A DNA stretch of 64,000 nt from Bolinopsis microptera (lineage: Eukaryota; Ctenophora; Tentaculata; Lobata; Bolinopsidae), in contig NC_087076.1 of assembly GCF_026151205.1 (NCBI RefSeq), forward strand, positions 14,927,675 to 14,991,674, written 5' to 3'. The position numbers were made by a program, and so were the translations under genes. The notes under the pieces were generated by a model. It made no database searches, was not told the DNA's origin, and worked only from the letters and a program-made list of their open reading frames with translations. This document shows positions 11,240-21,814 of this stretch, in pieces. Position 1 is the stretch's first letter; every line of letters begins with the position of its first letter.

Positions 11240-11403
11240 GTTAACCGGGAAATCCAGAATGTTGGATAAATGTTTCATGAAAATCGAGTCTAAAAATCTA
11301 TCTTCTTCTACAGTTTTTAAGCAACCAATGAAAATCTTGGACCTCAAAAAATCGTCAAAAAAAGAGGTCAAAGATTTTTCCAAAAGCAGACCCCCCCCCC
11401 CCT
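11240..11403. repeat. Copy D of the TTAA/poly-G foldback family (fragment)
   Basis: AAAATCGAGTCTAAAAATCT, TCTTGGACCTC and CAAAAGCAGA followed by a C12 run match the palindrome at 26500-27237, with internal pieces deleted. The C-run then continues as CTTTATAG, so the TTAA border is lost or mutated. Confidence 0.65.
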
Positions 11404-11770
11404 TTATAGTTGTAATAATTCTTAAAGTTAAACGTTTCATGAATAAGTTCATTATGGGTTGAAATATGATATTACCAGATTGAGTATGAACTATGAGGGA
11501 GAATGTGTGAGTAACACAAGTCAACATTGAGGTACTGGAAGGTGTATATCCAGAGAAAACTCTGGTGAAAGGAAAATTTTGACAATGTCCTACCGGTAGG
11601 AAATTTTCAAATTTGAGCTTTCGGCGACCAAAAATTTCACTGTATTGACCGGTTTTTTTCTTAAATGACCATCCAAAGAGTTCACTGTGGAGGGCACAAG
11701 ACACGATTGAGGTACTGAAAGTTATATTACCAAAGAAAGCTTTGATAAACAAAAAATCATCAGAATAGAA

Positions 11771-12655
11771 GGAGAGACAGTTCACGCCACACACAAATTG
11801 CATTCGTTCGTAATTTTGTTGTCTCTTATCAACTTGCTTATCTCGCCTAATTTAACGGCGAGATTACTGTGTGTGCTTGTAGCGTATAAGCCATGGCTAC
11901 TGTTAACGACAAGGAGTTGGAGGATCTGCTCGGGAAATGTTCTGCTTGGATACCTAAAGCGATGGAACAAGTCGGGTGCACTGCTCCAGTTGACGTGACG
12001 TCAGCAGTGTGTAAACGTGCGATAAAGGACACTTTGGCATTACTGTTTTCTGAATCGTTCCACTTTGTGCGGTTTCAGGCGGAAAAAATGAAACAGCTGA
12101 AGGCTGAGCTGAGCTCCATCAAGAGCCAGTTAATCGAGAATCAGACGTGGGTAATCAGCTTACAGGATCAGATTATCGACAACAAGGACAAGCAGCTCGA
12201 CGCAGTAAAGACTGTGGTCAAGTCTTCAGTGGAGAGCAACTTGAAAGAACAGTTCAAGTCATACAGTGAAGCTGCTGCGGAGAACGTTATGGTCTGCCAG
12301 ACTGATAGTTTGGCAGATCCGGCTACTCTGAAGAAATTGGTCAAGTCCGTCGTCCAGGAGGAGGATCGGAGCAGAAACGTTGTATTATTTGGACTGCCAG
12401 AACAGAAGGACGAGAATGTTGAAGAGCGGGTACAGGAGGTATTCCAGGAGATAGGACTAATCGTAAAACCTACTCTGCAGGCTACCAGACTAGGAAAGAT
12501 TCGTAAAGATAATTCGAAGCGCCTAGTCAAGGTTTCGTTATCAAGTCACACCGCTGTCCATCATCAGTGCTATGTCAAGTCAAGAAGCTGCACCACTCAG
12601 CGACTTTCAACAAAGTGTATGTGAGACCAGATCGCTCCGAAGAAGAGCGATCTCA
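11771..12655 (+). pseudogene. Non-LTR retrotransposon 5' UTR and ORF1, copy 1 (frameshifted)
   Basis: The 5' UTR begins GGAGAGACAGTTCACGCC and ORF1 starts at 11893. ORF1 has a long coiled-coil region (about residues 55-130) and then RSRNVVLFGLPEQKDENVEE, the typical start of the RNA-binding RRM-like domain of CR1/L2/Jockey ORF1 proteins ('RrnNlvifGlpE'). The native frame ends at 12624 as a result of a small frameshift near 12550. In another frame the text continues as ATFNKVYVRPDRSEEERSQD, the expected ORF1 continuation, and there is a further break near 12665. ORF1p normally coats element RNA as an RNP partner of the RT. No ORF2 follows. Confidence 0.8.
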
Positions 12656-12889
12656 GGACAGGGGTTCATGAACTGGTGAAGAAAAGAGAAATGGAACCGG
12701 ATAAACTGCATTTCATACGATCGGGGATAATTCACTCAAAAGACAAGCCAATCGAGTGATGATGTGTGTTGTGGCTGTGGTATGTGTGCGGTTTTTAAAG
12801 ATGGTGAATGTTTATTGTTTATTCATACCACCTTGCACTAGCTTTTCTTGTTTTCGCTCCACATGAGCACACAAAACTTCATAGGTTTC

Positions 12890-13207
12890 GCAATATTTTT
12901 ACCCCCCCCCCCCCCCCCCCCCCGTAATCAAGACCCAACCCCCCTCCTATAGTTTAAGATGACGTTGTGTAGCTCGGCTAGATCATCATGAGACTCTAAC
13001 GGAGGACGGCCAGCTTTCCCAGAAGTCTTCATTCGTTCAGCAGCTTCAGGATCAACGAAAATTGTCCAATTGGTATTTCGAAAATCGGTAAAAAATTAAA
13101 ATTTTTATTACGTAATCAACGACCAAACCCCCTCCCCCCCGTAATCAACCGTAAGCATTTGAAAACCCCCCCTCGGCTGATTACGTAATATGTGAACGAC
13201 CCCTTAG
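12890..13207. mobile_element. C-rich DNA-transposon fragment with TTACGTAAT termini
   Basis: A C23 run at about 12901 leads into GTAATCAAGACCCAACCCCC. Similar blocks (GTAATCAACGACCAAACCCC and CCCCGTAATCAACCG) lie at 13110-13150, and the right border reads GATTACGTAATATGTGAACG followed by ACCCC. Repeated inverted GTAATC/GATTAC motifs next to C-runs suggest a decayed cut-and-paste element. The family is not certain. Confidence 0.45.
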
Positions 13208-13229
13208 TGTGCAGTGCCCTGAAAAGAGG

Positions 13230-13312
13230 GATTATCATTCACTATTATTTTATGTTTTAATTGGTCATTAGAACCGCCTGGCACCGTCCAGCTTTCAATC
13301 AATCAATCAATC
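13230..13312 (+). repeat. Probable LINE 3' tail with (AATC)n
   Basis: ACCGCCTGGCACCGTCCAGC is followed by CTTTCAATCAATCAATCAAT. Short tandem tetranucleotide tails of this kind end CR1/L2-type retrotransposons. It may be the 3' end belonging to the ORF1 copy at 11771, with ORF2 deleted, but the link is inferred. Confidence 0.45.
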
Positions 13313-14316
13313 GAAGATATTTTTTGAAGAGAAGCATTTCCGCCGGTCTTTTGACCGAAATTTCACAGTTTTGACTGAAATTTTGGAATAATAACCCTCC
13401 GTCCTCGATATAATACATTGTGAATCTTATTAAAGCATGTTCAGTTCTGTCCATATTTCCTCGTGTTATGTTCAAAGTTTTGAAGTCATGCTGTCCTCAA
13501 ATTATTTGTTCTGTTCATATCTTGTTAAATCCATGAGTAATTAATTGACAATAAATATCTCGACATGTCGGTATCCAATTTCAACAAGACATATCACTCA
13601 CAGAATCTCAATGTGGGTACCGAAAACTGGTGTCACTAGTCGAATATATGGTCTTATTCTGGCAATTGCTGAGAGGACCGAATCAGCTGCTGATCATGGT
13701 GTTTTGGAGACGGAGAAAATTCTTCTCCTACGTTGTCAGGATCAGGAATCTCAGTAAGACCTAGTTAGTTACATCCAGGTAAAAGTTATACAGCGTTTGC
13801 GACTATGTTGGTACGATCAATTTTTCCTGTGACGCATGGATTATCTTATTAATAGAAAACAATGATACAACTATTATCAACTATTAATCATACGTAATAT
13901 ACGTTCCCCTGGGTTACAATAAACAATGCCTCAACAATAACATAAAGTTAAACTCAATATTAAGCAACCAATAATCAACTGGAGATAAAATCCATCACCG
14001 AAGAGTTACAACCCTAATCCCAAACTAAGCACAAAACCTGCTTCTTGCTGTTTCTAGGCATCCCAGCTTTTAAACCGATTCCTTGCTACTCAAATTCTCT
14101 AGCTTCCTTATCTCCGAGAGACGTGCAACTGAAAAATCACCCAACCTTGTCTCCCATCAGCTCCTGTAATCCACCTCCGCTTTTCAAAAGGTGCTGGTGT
14201 ACCCCCAATTATATCTCCTTAGTCTTGCTTCTAAATTTCTCATTGGAATGAATAACAGCTATTTCTAGTGATATCGTGTTTTGAAGAAAAACCCTTCCAA
14301 GTCCACACGAGTTCAA
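13313..14316. other. Intergenic stretch, no supported feature
   Basis: Only short unsupported open frames are present. It probably contains the 3' flank of the minus-strand transporter gene at 14317-15577. Confidence 0.4.
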
Positions 14317-15577
14317 TCACTTCTGTTTATAGAAAGAGCAAATCACAACGACCTGTGCAAGACTAACAACCAAGCCCACTATAACAGCATGATAAGGATC
14401 AATGAAAACAGCGAGAGTGGTACTCATTACAGCAGCGAATACTTCTGCTACCGACATCAGGGAACCACCCAAAGATAGTCCTGAGACTCCAAAATACTCC
14501 ACATCGTAATGCAGGATGCTTTGCTCTGCCCCCTGCAGCGAAAAACACAACTTTCCTATTCCCATCATCATGGATTCTACCAGTAAGCCTGGTCTTGCAA
14601 GGATGATACCGTAGGATATGGCAAATCCAAGCATGAATGTGGTTTGGAGGGTTATAAACTTGAAGTGTGGTCTTAGGAAAAATCCTATCGGCCTACCTAG
14701 AATATTGGCAATGCCATTGACCGCAACGAGAATTATGTATTGATCTCCATGTACGATTTGCTCACATTTATCGACCTCTACAATTTCGTTGGTAAGGTTG
14801 TAATTCATGATGAGTGATGGAAGAAGCATAATACTTCCATATCCTATGAAGCTTCTGAAGCCCCCGAAAAGGCTCGCTTTCAGAACTCTCACAGGAAAAT
14901 TTTCAATGGATTGACATCCATTATCATCTTTGAGCAGGCTCTTTGATTCAGTAGTTGTGCCTTCTTCGTCAATGAAACAGTGTAGCATGAAAATTGGTGG
15001 GATGAACAAAGGAATGGATGTTAAGAGGACAAACATCCGCCAGCCTAGTGTTTCAAGAAGAAGCCAACCCAGCAGCGAAGCCCAGGCACTTCCGAAAGTA
15101 AATGCAATGCAGTCATGGATGAAAGAAAATGTTGGTAGAATCTCATTGGAAGAAATATTTTTAGCACCAAAGACTCCAATTGTAGTCATGTTCAATCCAC
15201 AGCCTAGTCCTAGGAGAGCTCTAGAAAGTAGAAAAGTGTAATAATTCGGGACCAACGAGCAGAATATTGTAAAAAATATGGAGCCATACAGTGAACAGAG
15301 CAAAGTTGTTTTATCTCCAAGTTTTTTTTGCCAACGGAACAGCAGCTAGTATAGCTAAACCCATGAAAACATAAAGGGTGATGGAAAGGGTCCCTTCCTG
15401 GAAACCGGAGACCCCAAGCTCACAGGATACTTTTTGTGTGATCACGCCGGGCAGATACATTTCAACCGCATCACCAAACTTGATCAGCATCGCTAGTACA
15501 AGGAGGTTGTAGTCTCGTTTGGTCCATCTCAAAGTTTTTGGGAAGGGTGTTATTTCGGAATCTTCATCAAGGTCCAT
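14317..15577 (-). CDS. MFS transporter, SV2/SVOP-like, with a one-base homopolymer frameshift
   Basis: The first part (15577 to about 15331) reads MDLDEDSEITPFPKTLRWTK, then TM1 with FGDAVEMYLPGVI, a DAxEM-type motif seen in SV2/SVOP-like transporters, then TM2. The rest (to 14317) covers TM3 onward, with about ten more hydrophobic segments, RALLGLGCGLNM in TM4 and a hydrophilic central loop (EEGTTTESKSLLKDD). The halves are in different frames. At 15322-15329 there is a run of eight T; with seven, the frame joins as VPLAKKLGDKTTLL, the conserved loop between TM2 and TM3 (MFS motif A), giving about 419 residues. So this is a real gene with either an assembly error or a recent lesion. Upstream of the ATG lies TTTATTTAG, a good acceptor, so a 5' UTR exon probably exists further up. 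Its substrate is unknown; related proteins sit in vesicle or plasma membranes. Confidence 0.8.
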
Positions 15578-16384
15578 TTTCCTAAATAAAATTAATCATT
15601 CGTCATTATACTGAAACAAAAAATACTTGTAAGGGACTCTGGCTGTCTACATAAAGACAGTACGATGACCCTGACTATTTCATATTTAGCAAAACTCATC
15701 AGTTTGCTACTTTCAAAGTACCAACAACCAACATGTCTGTTTAAGATAAAATTATGATTTATACTAAGCTTTGATTGGAAAAATTCGCAAGAAAAGTAGA
15801 TCAAAAGGATATAAACTATTAAATATCCGATATGGTAAAGTAAACAGACGGTGTGCACAGTGCAACAGGAGATTAAAAGAAACTGTTTCCGCATAAAAAT
15901 TGAACCCTATAAGTATAGGCAAATTAGGCATAGCCTATAACCCTATAAGTTATATGCCTATATTTATAACAGATTGTATAAGCAGAGATTTGATGTTGTA
16001 TTTTATTTGACGGATGACACAAGTCTACATTTCTTTGAACTTGAAGTAGCGCGCACCGGGTCAGTCAATTAACAATAACATTAACAATGGACAAAATACT
16101 AATATCTCTTCTAACAGCTTCAAGCTTATCTCACTATCTCAGGGGAGATAACTGTGAAGTTTGACGATACTTCTCAAATGAGGGGGTTTTTGAGAACGCC
16201 GACACAGATGAAATCTTGGACTTTGCATAAGTAAATTCCTTCACCTGCGACTTGCGAGCAGTTTCATGTTACTTTCTGGTACTAATTGCATCGTCAATTT
16301 AAAAAAATTGAAATTGAAATTTTTGATTTTAAATAAATATATTATATATACATGATTTAGCGGCCAGATCAATTAGTCTAAGTA
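15578..16384. other. Upstream region of the MFS gene
   Basis: It probably holds a 5' UTR intron and promoter of the minus-strand transporter gene. A minus-strand frame at 15592-15894 lies inside the inferred intron and is not supported as coding. Confidence 0.35.
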
Positions 16385-16790
16385 TAACAGTATAGTTTAT
16401 ACTCGATAAAAGTGACTCGATTGTAACATTAAGTAAAATTGATGAGTACAACTACAAGTAAATTGATAAAAGAGACTTTGAGGAATACAAGTTGAAATAA
16501 CTTGATAGAAGTGACTTTGAGGAATACAAGTTGAAATAACTCGATAGAAGTGACTTTGAGTTTGATGAGTAAAAGTTACTCGATAAATGTGACTTAAATT
16601 GTGTTATTAAGTGACGTTGAGGAAATCAAGTAACTTGATTAAAGTGACTTGATTGTGGTACCAGGTGAATTTAAATATTGCAAGTTATTTGATAAGAATG
16701 ATTTGATTGTGATATCAAGTGACATCGATGAGTAAAAGTTACTTGATAAAATAACTTTATTGTGATATTAAGTAACTTTGAGGATTGCAC
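16385..16790. repeat. Degenerate minisatellite, about 40-60 bp period
   Basis: Variants of GATAAAAGTGACTTGATTGT followed by an ATTAAGTGAC and GATGAGTAAAAGTT block recur about seven times at uneven spacing. Two adjacent units (about 16495-16555) are nearly identical, so part of the array was duplicated more recently. Confidence 0.7.
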
Positions 16791-17108
16791 TCTTCATATA
16801 AGAGGAGCGAGTTTTTTGGCCGAGGGCGAGGATTCGTCAAAATAACCGAGGCCAAGGACTCGATCGACCCCTGTATGCAATCGGACTCTTGACACTAGAA
16901 CTTGGACCGGACTCCGGAGGCCTTCCTTTAAATTATTACGTTCTGTATTTATTTCTTTCCTTTGGCTTTTAGACGCGCATGTCTCGTGCACAAAGTGTCG
17001 ACTGACTCTATCCCTGAGTCAGTGTGTCAGTGTGGAGGGGGTACACAGCTGCTTGGAGTTGGACTTTGGAGCCGACCTAAGTCAGTAAGTCAGTAATAAA
17101 AGCCGAAA

Positions 17109-17249
17109 AATGAGACTGTGTGAAGATCATAAAAATGTTTCATTTCTCCAGATTGATCTATCCATCAACATTCAACAGTTGGTTCAACAGATGAAACAGA
17201 TAGCCAAAGAGGACACAAAAAAAATCATATCAGAAATGGTAAAATTGTG
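17109..17249 (+). other. Possible short terminal exon or 46-codon ORF
   Basis: The frame runs from an ATG at 17109 to a TGA and encodes a mostly amphipathic helix (IQQLVQQMKQIAKEDTKKII). It contains a good acceptor (TTTCTCCAG, ending about 17152), so it may instead be the last exon of an unseen gene. The end of it, ATCAGAAATGGTAAAAT, recurs at about 172-190 with similar flanking bases, suggesting a duplicated exon. Coding status is unproven. Confidence 0.3.
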
Positions 17250-18029
17250 AGGACAAGATATTAGACTTAGAAAGAGTGATATGTAATAAGATTTAAGTTA
17301 TAGTTGATCGATAGTTGGAGTACACCAACTCACAAATATTTCACCATTCGCCAATTAAATCACGCCACGACAAAATAGCGAGTCAAAAATATCATATTGT
17401 AAAAAGGCATACTCTCCATGCATGAACGATGAGGGCAGCTAAAAACAAAACATCGTCATTTTGTGACGATGTTTCTTGACCCTATTTTAAGAACCATACC
17501 TCGGTTAGAATACGATGTTCTTCCAGGAATTATTGGTTGGCTATTGTTCAGCAAATTAGAACTCAACTTTAACAATGCTTAGTTTAATTTTACTAAGTTA
17601 CTGAAATGTGACGAAATTCACTTTTCCTGCCCAATAAAATTGGCATGGGTTTCTACATTTCTTGTATAAAATCCATTCCAACTATAATAAGGACTGTTGA
17701 TATGAAAGAAAATCTATCTAAATTTTAAAATGACGTATGTGACGAAATTTACATTTCTTGCCCCTATTTTGAAGAACTATACCTATTTATGAAAAATAAC
17801 CATTCGTTGAAATATCGTCCCAGAGTCTTAAACAGAACTGAATTTTAGTGAACTGGAAGTGGAGCCGCTATTTAATGACAGCTGTGCTCATCATAATATT
17901 TGGTCTCAACATTCCTTGTATAATATTGAACGGTCCCCTGTGGTGTTAGATCATTAATCTCCTAATGTTATACTTATAGACTCATACTCATAGTTATAGA
18001 CTAACTTTTCCCGATCACCACAACATAGG

Positions 18030-18083
18030 ATGAAGTGGTTGATTTTGTCCTTAGTAATAGTACTTGCTGCTGGAGGCGAATAA
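18030..18083 (+). other. Signal-peptide-like mini-ORF
   Basis: ATG to TAA spans 18 codons and reads MKWLILSLVIVLAAGGE, a near-ideal secretion signal followed at once by a stop. A one-base slip would continue the frame a little further. It could be a first exon whose donor is lost, a decayed secreted-protein gene, or chance. Confidence 0.3.
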
Positions 18084-18734
18084 CTACAAGCGTGAAGCGT
18101 GCTAAATCACTCTATATACATATATATGAGCAATGAAACTTGAAAGTGAACTATTATCAATTTATTTGTTATGGCATTTTTCAGAAAGTTCCTCGCCGGC
18201 AAACGTGGTTCCAACCAGCTTGAAGGTTTCCACTTAGGATTTAAGGATTTAAATGCAAAGTAAACAGGCATGAGCCATCCGTACAAGATTATTTAAGGGC
18301 TATGCGAGACTAACAAGTCACTACTAGTACTGATTACGATCTAGATTCCAGATCGCTTGGCCGGCCCCATGGAATGAGCCACTACCAGTATAAATAAGGC
18401 TCTGAGTCTATTATATATATCTCTATCTGATCGGAAGCTCACAAAACAGGATTGCAAGATTAATTGGGCGCAATTGTCGTATGAGATCAAGCAGTTTTTA
18501 ATTAGTTTTGATTCGTCATCTTTCCATGGTACTTGGTAGCTTGATCTTGGTTGGGCGCAACTGCCTAAATAAGATCAGGATTATATTAATTTTGTTATAA
18601 ATGCAAACTGTTTAATTGTAATCAGGTCTTCCGATCTCCCCCGATTTTATAAAAGATGCATTGTGCGTCCCTTTCCTGAAATCTCCTATACTTCTGTCAT
18701 AGAGAAAATCACCAGAATCTGCAAAGTTCACCTA

Positions 18735-18815
18735 ACCATGTGCTTTCGCGCCGCTGTGGGCGCGCTTGTTTCACAAGCGCCACTGCAAGCGCAAGGGCTC
18801 TAGATAGAGCAATCT
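18735..18815 (+). repeat. Dispersed GC-rich repeat (CGCGCTTGTTTCACAAG type)
   Basis: The core CGCGCTTGTTTCACAAGCGC and AAGGGCTCTAGATAGAGC match 25455-25592 on the same strand and 24755-24862 inverted. The copy ends just before the 5' end of the LINE at 18876. Confidence 0.6.
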
Positions 18816-18875
18816 GCAAAGCACTGAGCACTACCGCAGTGACGAAAAGAGGCAGTAGCGGTGCAAAGGCTGCCA

Positions 18876-19740
18876 GGAGAGACAGTTCACGCCACACACA
18901 AATTGCATTCGTTTGTAATTTTGTTGTCTCTTATCAGCTCGCCTAATTTAACGGAGAGATTACTGTGTGTGCTTGTAGCGTATAAGCCATGGCTACTGTT
19001 AACGACAAGGAGTTGGAGGATCTGCTCTGGAAATGTTCTGCTTGGATACCTAAAGCGATGGAACAAGTCGGGTGCACTGCTCCAGTTGACGTGACGTCAG
19101 CAGTGTGTAAACGTGCGATAAAGGACACTTTGGCATATTATTATTACTGTTTTCTGAATCGTTCCACTTTGTGCGGTTTCAGGCGGAAAAAATGAAACAG
19201 CTGAAGGCTGAGCTGAGCTCCATCAAGAGCCAGTTAATCGAGAATCAGACATGGGTAATCAGCTTACAGGAGCAGATTATCGACAACAAGGACAAGCAGC
19301 TCGACGCAGTAAAGACTGTGGTCAAGTCTTCAGTGGAGAGCAACTTGAAAGAACAGTTCAAGTCATACAGTGAAGCTGCTGCAGAGAAAGTTACGGTCTG
19401 CCAGACTGATAGTTTGGCAGATCCGGCTACTCTGAAGAAATTGGTCAAGTCCGTCGTCCAGGAGGAGGATCGGAGCAGAAACGTTGTATTATTTGGACTG
19501 CCAGAACAGAAGGACGAGAATGTTGAAGAGCGGTAACAGTAGGTATTCCAGGAGATAGGACTAATCGTAAAACCTTGTATCACTATCACGTTGCGACCCC
19601 CACGGTCGTTTCACTATGGTCCTGACGATACGGGGGGAGCCGCGCACTTCGTGCGCGGCGGGTCATACAACGTATGACAAGTAAAACATACTCTGCAGGC
19701 TACCAGAGTAGGAAAGATTAGTAAAGAGAACCCAGGAAAC
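18876..19740 (+). pseudogene. Non-LTR retrotransposon 5' UTR and ORF1, copy 2 (broken)
   Basis: It shares the exact 5' boundary and 5' UTR with the copy at 11771, then ORF1 from 18989. A microinsertion of TATTAT near 19138 and a frame change, a stop after NVEER (19534), and a 107-bp insertion at 19575 destroy it. Outside these lesions the identity to copy 1 is very high (only a handful of substitutions over 600 bp), so both copies are young. The alignment fades after about 19725. Confidence 0.8.
19575..19681. mobile_element. 107-bp element inserted in LINE ORF1
   Basis: Comparison with copy 1 shows an exact insertion between TAAAACC and TAAAACA, a 6-7 bp target duplication. The insert holds a perfect 9-bp stem with a TTC loop (GCCGCGCAC/GTGCGCGGC, 19639-19659) and ends related to TTGTATCA...TATGACAA. 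It has no coding capacity. It is a tiny non-autonomous element. Confidence 0.65.
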
Positions 19741-19819
19741 CTTACTGGTAGGGGCCTAACTTCGAAAATAAAAGAGATAGAAACATCTAGTTTTCAACAA
19801 AATGTTCGCCTTGTAAAAA

Positions 19820-20125
19820 TAACGTTACCTCCCCAGGAGGAAAATTAGGGACCTGGGACATTATAGATTTTGAATTATCGCGAAAAGTCTTATTTGGGGC
19901 CTTATAAAAGTGCACAGCTTTAATGTTTAACTTTGCGGATTCTTGTTCTCTGATTGGCTGAATCGCATTACGTGGTGAAATTGCATTCTTGGAATAATTG
20001 AAGCGTGCAAATGCAATGAACTAACGAGCGTGCGCGGAGTTCAACAAGCTGTGAAGACGCGATCATCTGTAGCATGTAGTAATTTCGCCAGCCAGTAAGG
20101 TCTGCTGGGTATGAGAGAGCCGAGA
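19820..20125 (+). repeat. Dispersed repeat R, forward copy
   Basis: Blocks TTTTGAATTATCGCGAAAAG, TGCGGATTCTTGTTCTCTGA, GAAGCGTGCAAATGCAATGA and CCAGTAAGGTCTGCTGGGT recur inverted at 63705-64000 with roughly 80-90% identity by eye. The family is not recognised. A minus-strand frame within it is not supported. Confidence 0.7.
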
Positions 20126-20509
20126 AGCTGCAAAAGAAGAAAGCACACGGTGGCGAGTTATGCTTTGTCAAAGTGGAAGCTTTTGAAAATGAAAGCGAAA
20201 GTCTTTAAGCTGCGCGTTGGTTTTCAGTTTTATGGCCCTTCTTTCCAATTAAATTGGTAATTAGCGTGCATGTGTTTTTTCCGAGGCTGCAATTGATTAT
20301 AATTAAACGATCACGTGATTGATCATTGTTAATGGTTTCGCCTACTTCGAAGAAATTTAGACGAGTAACATCCGTCAATCACGTGAATGCTGGTCACCAT
20401 CACGCGCGCACTAATTTCCAATGAGTATATATTTGCACTTTTTTCATTGCGATGGAGGTCGTAATTCATTTTATAATGTTTATAAATATAATTGATGGTT
20501 TACTGATCA

Positions 20510-20625
20510 AATCAGAGCCCTTTCGCGCGCCACTGCGTCTTACCTGAGGACCCCAGGCTTTAATGTTGTTAATAGAGAATAGAGATTAGGCGGAATGACA
20601 GGCTGAGCGCGGCCCAGTAAGATAT
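20510..20625. repeat. Dispersed repeat (GCGGAATGACAGGCTGAGCG type)
   Basis: CCTGAGGACCCCAGGCT and GCGGAATGACAGGCTGAGCG followed by CGGCCCAGTAAG recur at about 51895-51990 in the same orientation with similar spacing. Confidence 0.55.
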
Positions 20626-20771
20626 TACATATTCAATATTAATAATATTAACTAGCCGTGTTGATGGTTTTAGATTTTGTAAGTTGTAAGTATTTAAATG
20701 TGAAGCGTTTACTCCTCCCCCTCAGCAAAACAGTTAGATTGTATGTTGTATTGATACATGTTTCTTATCCC

Positions 20772-20876
20772 AATTATTATTGGCCAAAATAATCGCGATT
20801 TTTTGTCCTTAGTAAGGACAAAAGAAAATCGCGATTATTTTGGCCAAAAATCGCGGCGCCGCGACAAGCCAATAAT
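20772..20876. repeat. Strong hairpin, about 32-bp stem
   Basis: TTGGCCAAAATAATCGCGAT followed by a TTTTTGTCCTTA block is mirrored by TAAGGACAAAAGAAAATCGC followed by a GATTATTTTGGCCAA block. Only a few bases are unpaired and the loop is nearly absent. Outer TTATTGGC/GCCAATAA pairs extend it. It is probably the collapsed core of a foldback element. Confidence 0.75.
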
Positions 20877-21013
20877 TATGAATCGACGGAAATTTGCCTT
20901 GCGTCACAGAGAAGGTATGTGTTTTTCGATCTAGGAAAAGATTCAGAGCTCATACGAAATACAAATCACAAAATATGATCGGAGGTACGTGTTCAGTTTT
21001 GCTGAATTACCTA

Positions 21014-21811
21014 CCTTACTCGGGATTATTACGACGGGTTTATTAACGACCGGTTAAAATATGGTTCGGGAAAAATATGGCGAAATTGCTCAAAACCCAC
21101 CACATTTTCCCGGTCGCCATTTTACCGGTGTCCAACCTTTCAATTTTAGATTCAAAAATTTTGTCTGAGATGTAAATTTCCTTATTAGAGATAAGCAGGT
21201 TCAAAAATTTTCGCATTGCTAAAACTTGTGAAACAAGTCGAATTATCAATAATTGTTGAAAGTAGACTCTAGCAAATTCGTTGTTTTGAATTAGCATTAC
21301 ATGTTTACGTGTATCAAATAACCATTATGACTCAATTTGTAGAAAATCTTTGAAAGAATGCATCGTTCACATTGTTTAGAATTATGAATAAATGACTGAT
21401 GAAACTGATTCATGTTATTGACCGTTTTAATTAATTCGAGTTTTAATTTAACTGTTACTTTTACTTTGAGTCCTATTTCATTATGTAGAGATAGTCACTA
21501 CCTAAGAAATTAAAAATTGGCCTATTTAAATCAACTTTGACGATAAGGATATATGACAAGAATTGGGCAAAAAGGTAAATTTTTTGCAATTTTAGCCAAA
21601 TGAAGTCGAAAAACCTACAACAAGTGTCCCAATAGTATTCTTTAGTGAATATAAGACAACCATTAAAATATGAGCACCCATACCCCTTGGGAACCCTAAA
21701 AGCTGAGTCGGCGGGTTTATTAACGACTGGTGAAAATATGGTTCGGGAAAAATATGGCGAAATTACCCTAAACCCGCCACTTTATCCCGGTCATAATAAT
21801 CCCGAGTAAGG
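21014..21811. mobile_element. TA-flanked DNA transposon, 798 bp, non-coding
   Basis: Terminal inverted repeats of about 25 bp start CCTTACTCGGGATTATTACG and are flanked by TA (21012-21013 and 21812-21813). A second, direct sub-terminal block, GGGTTTATTAACGAC with ATGGTTCGGGAAAAATATGG, occurs near both ends (21035 and 21715). No transposase motif is visible. The CCTTA..CGG start resembles the TIR of the element at 5182. Confidence 0.75.
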
Positions 21812-21814
21812 TAC

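Noticed and set aside
19968-20171. 67-codon minus-strand frame
   Set aside because: It lies in dispersed repeat R, which recurs at 63705-64000 without conserving the frame.
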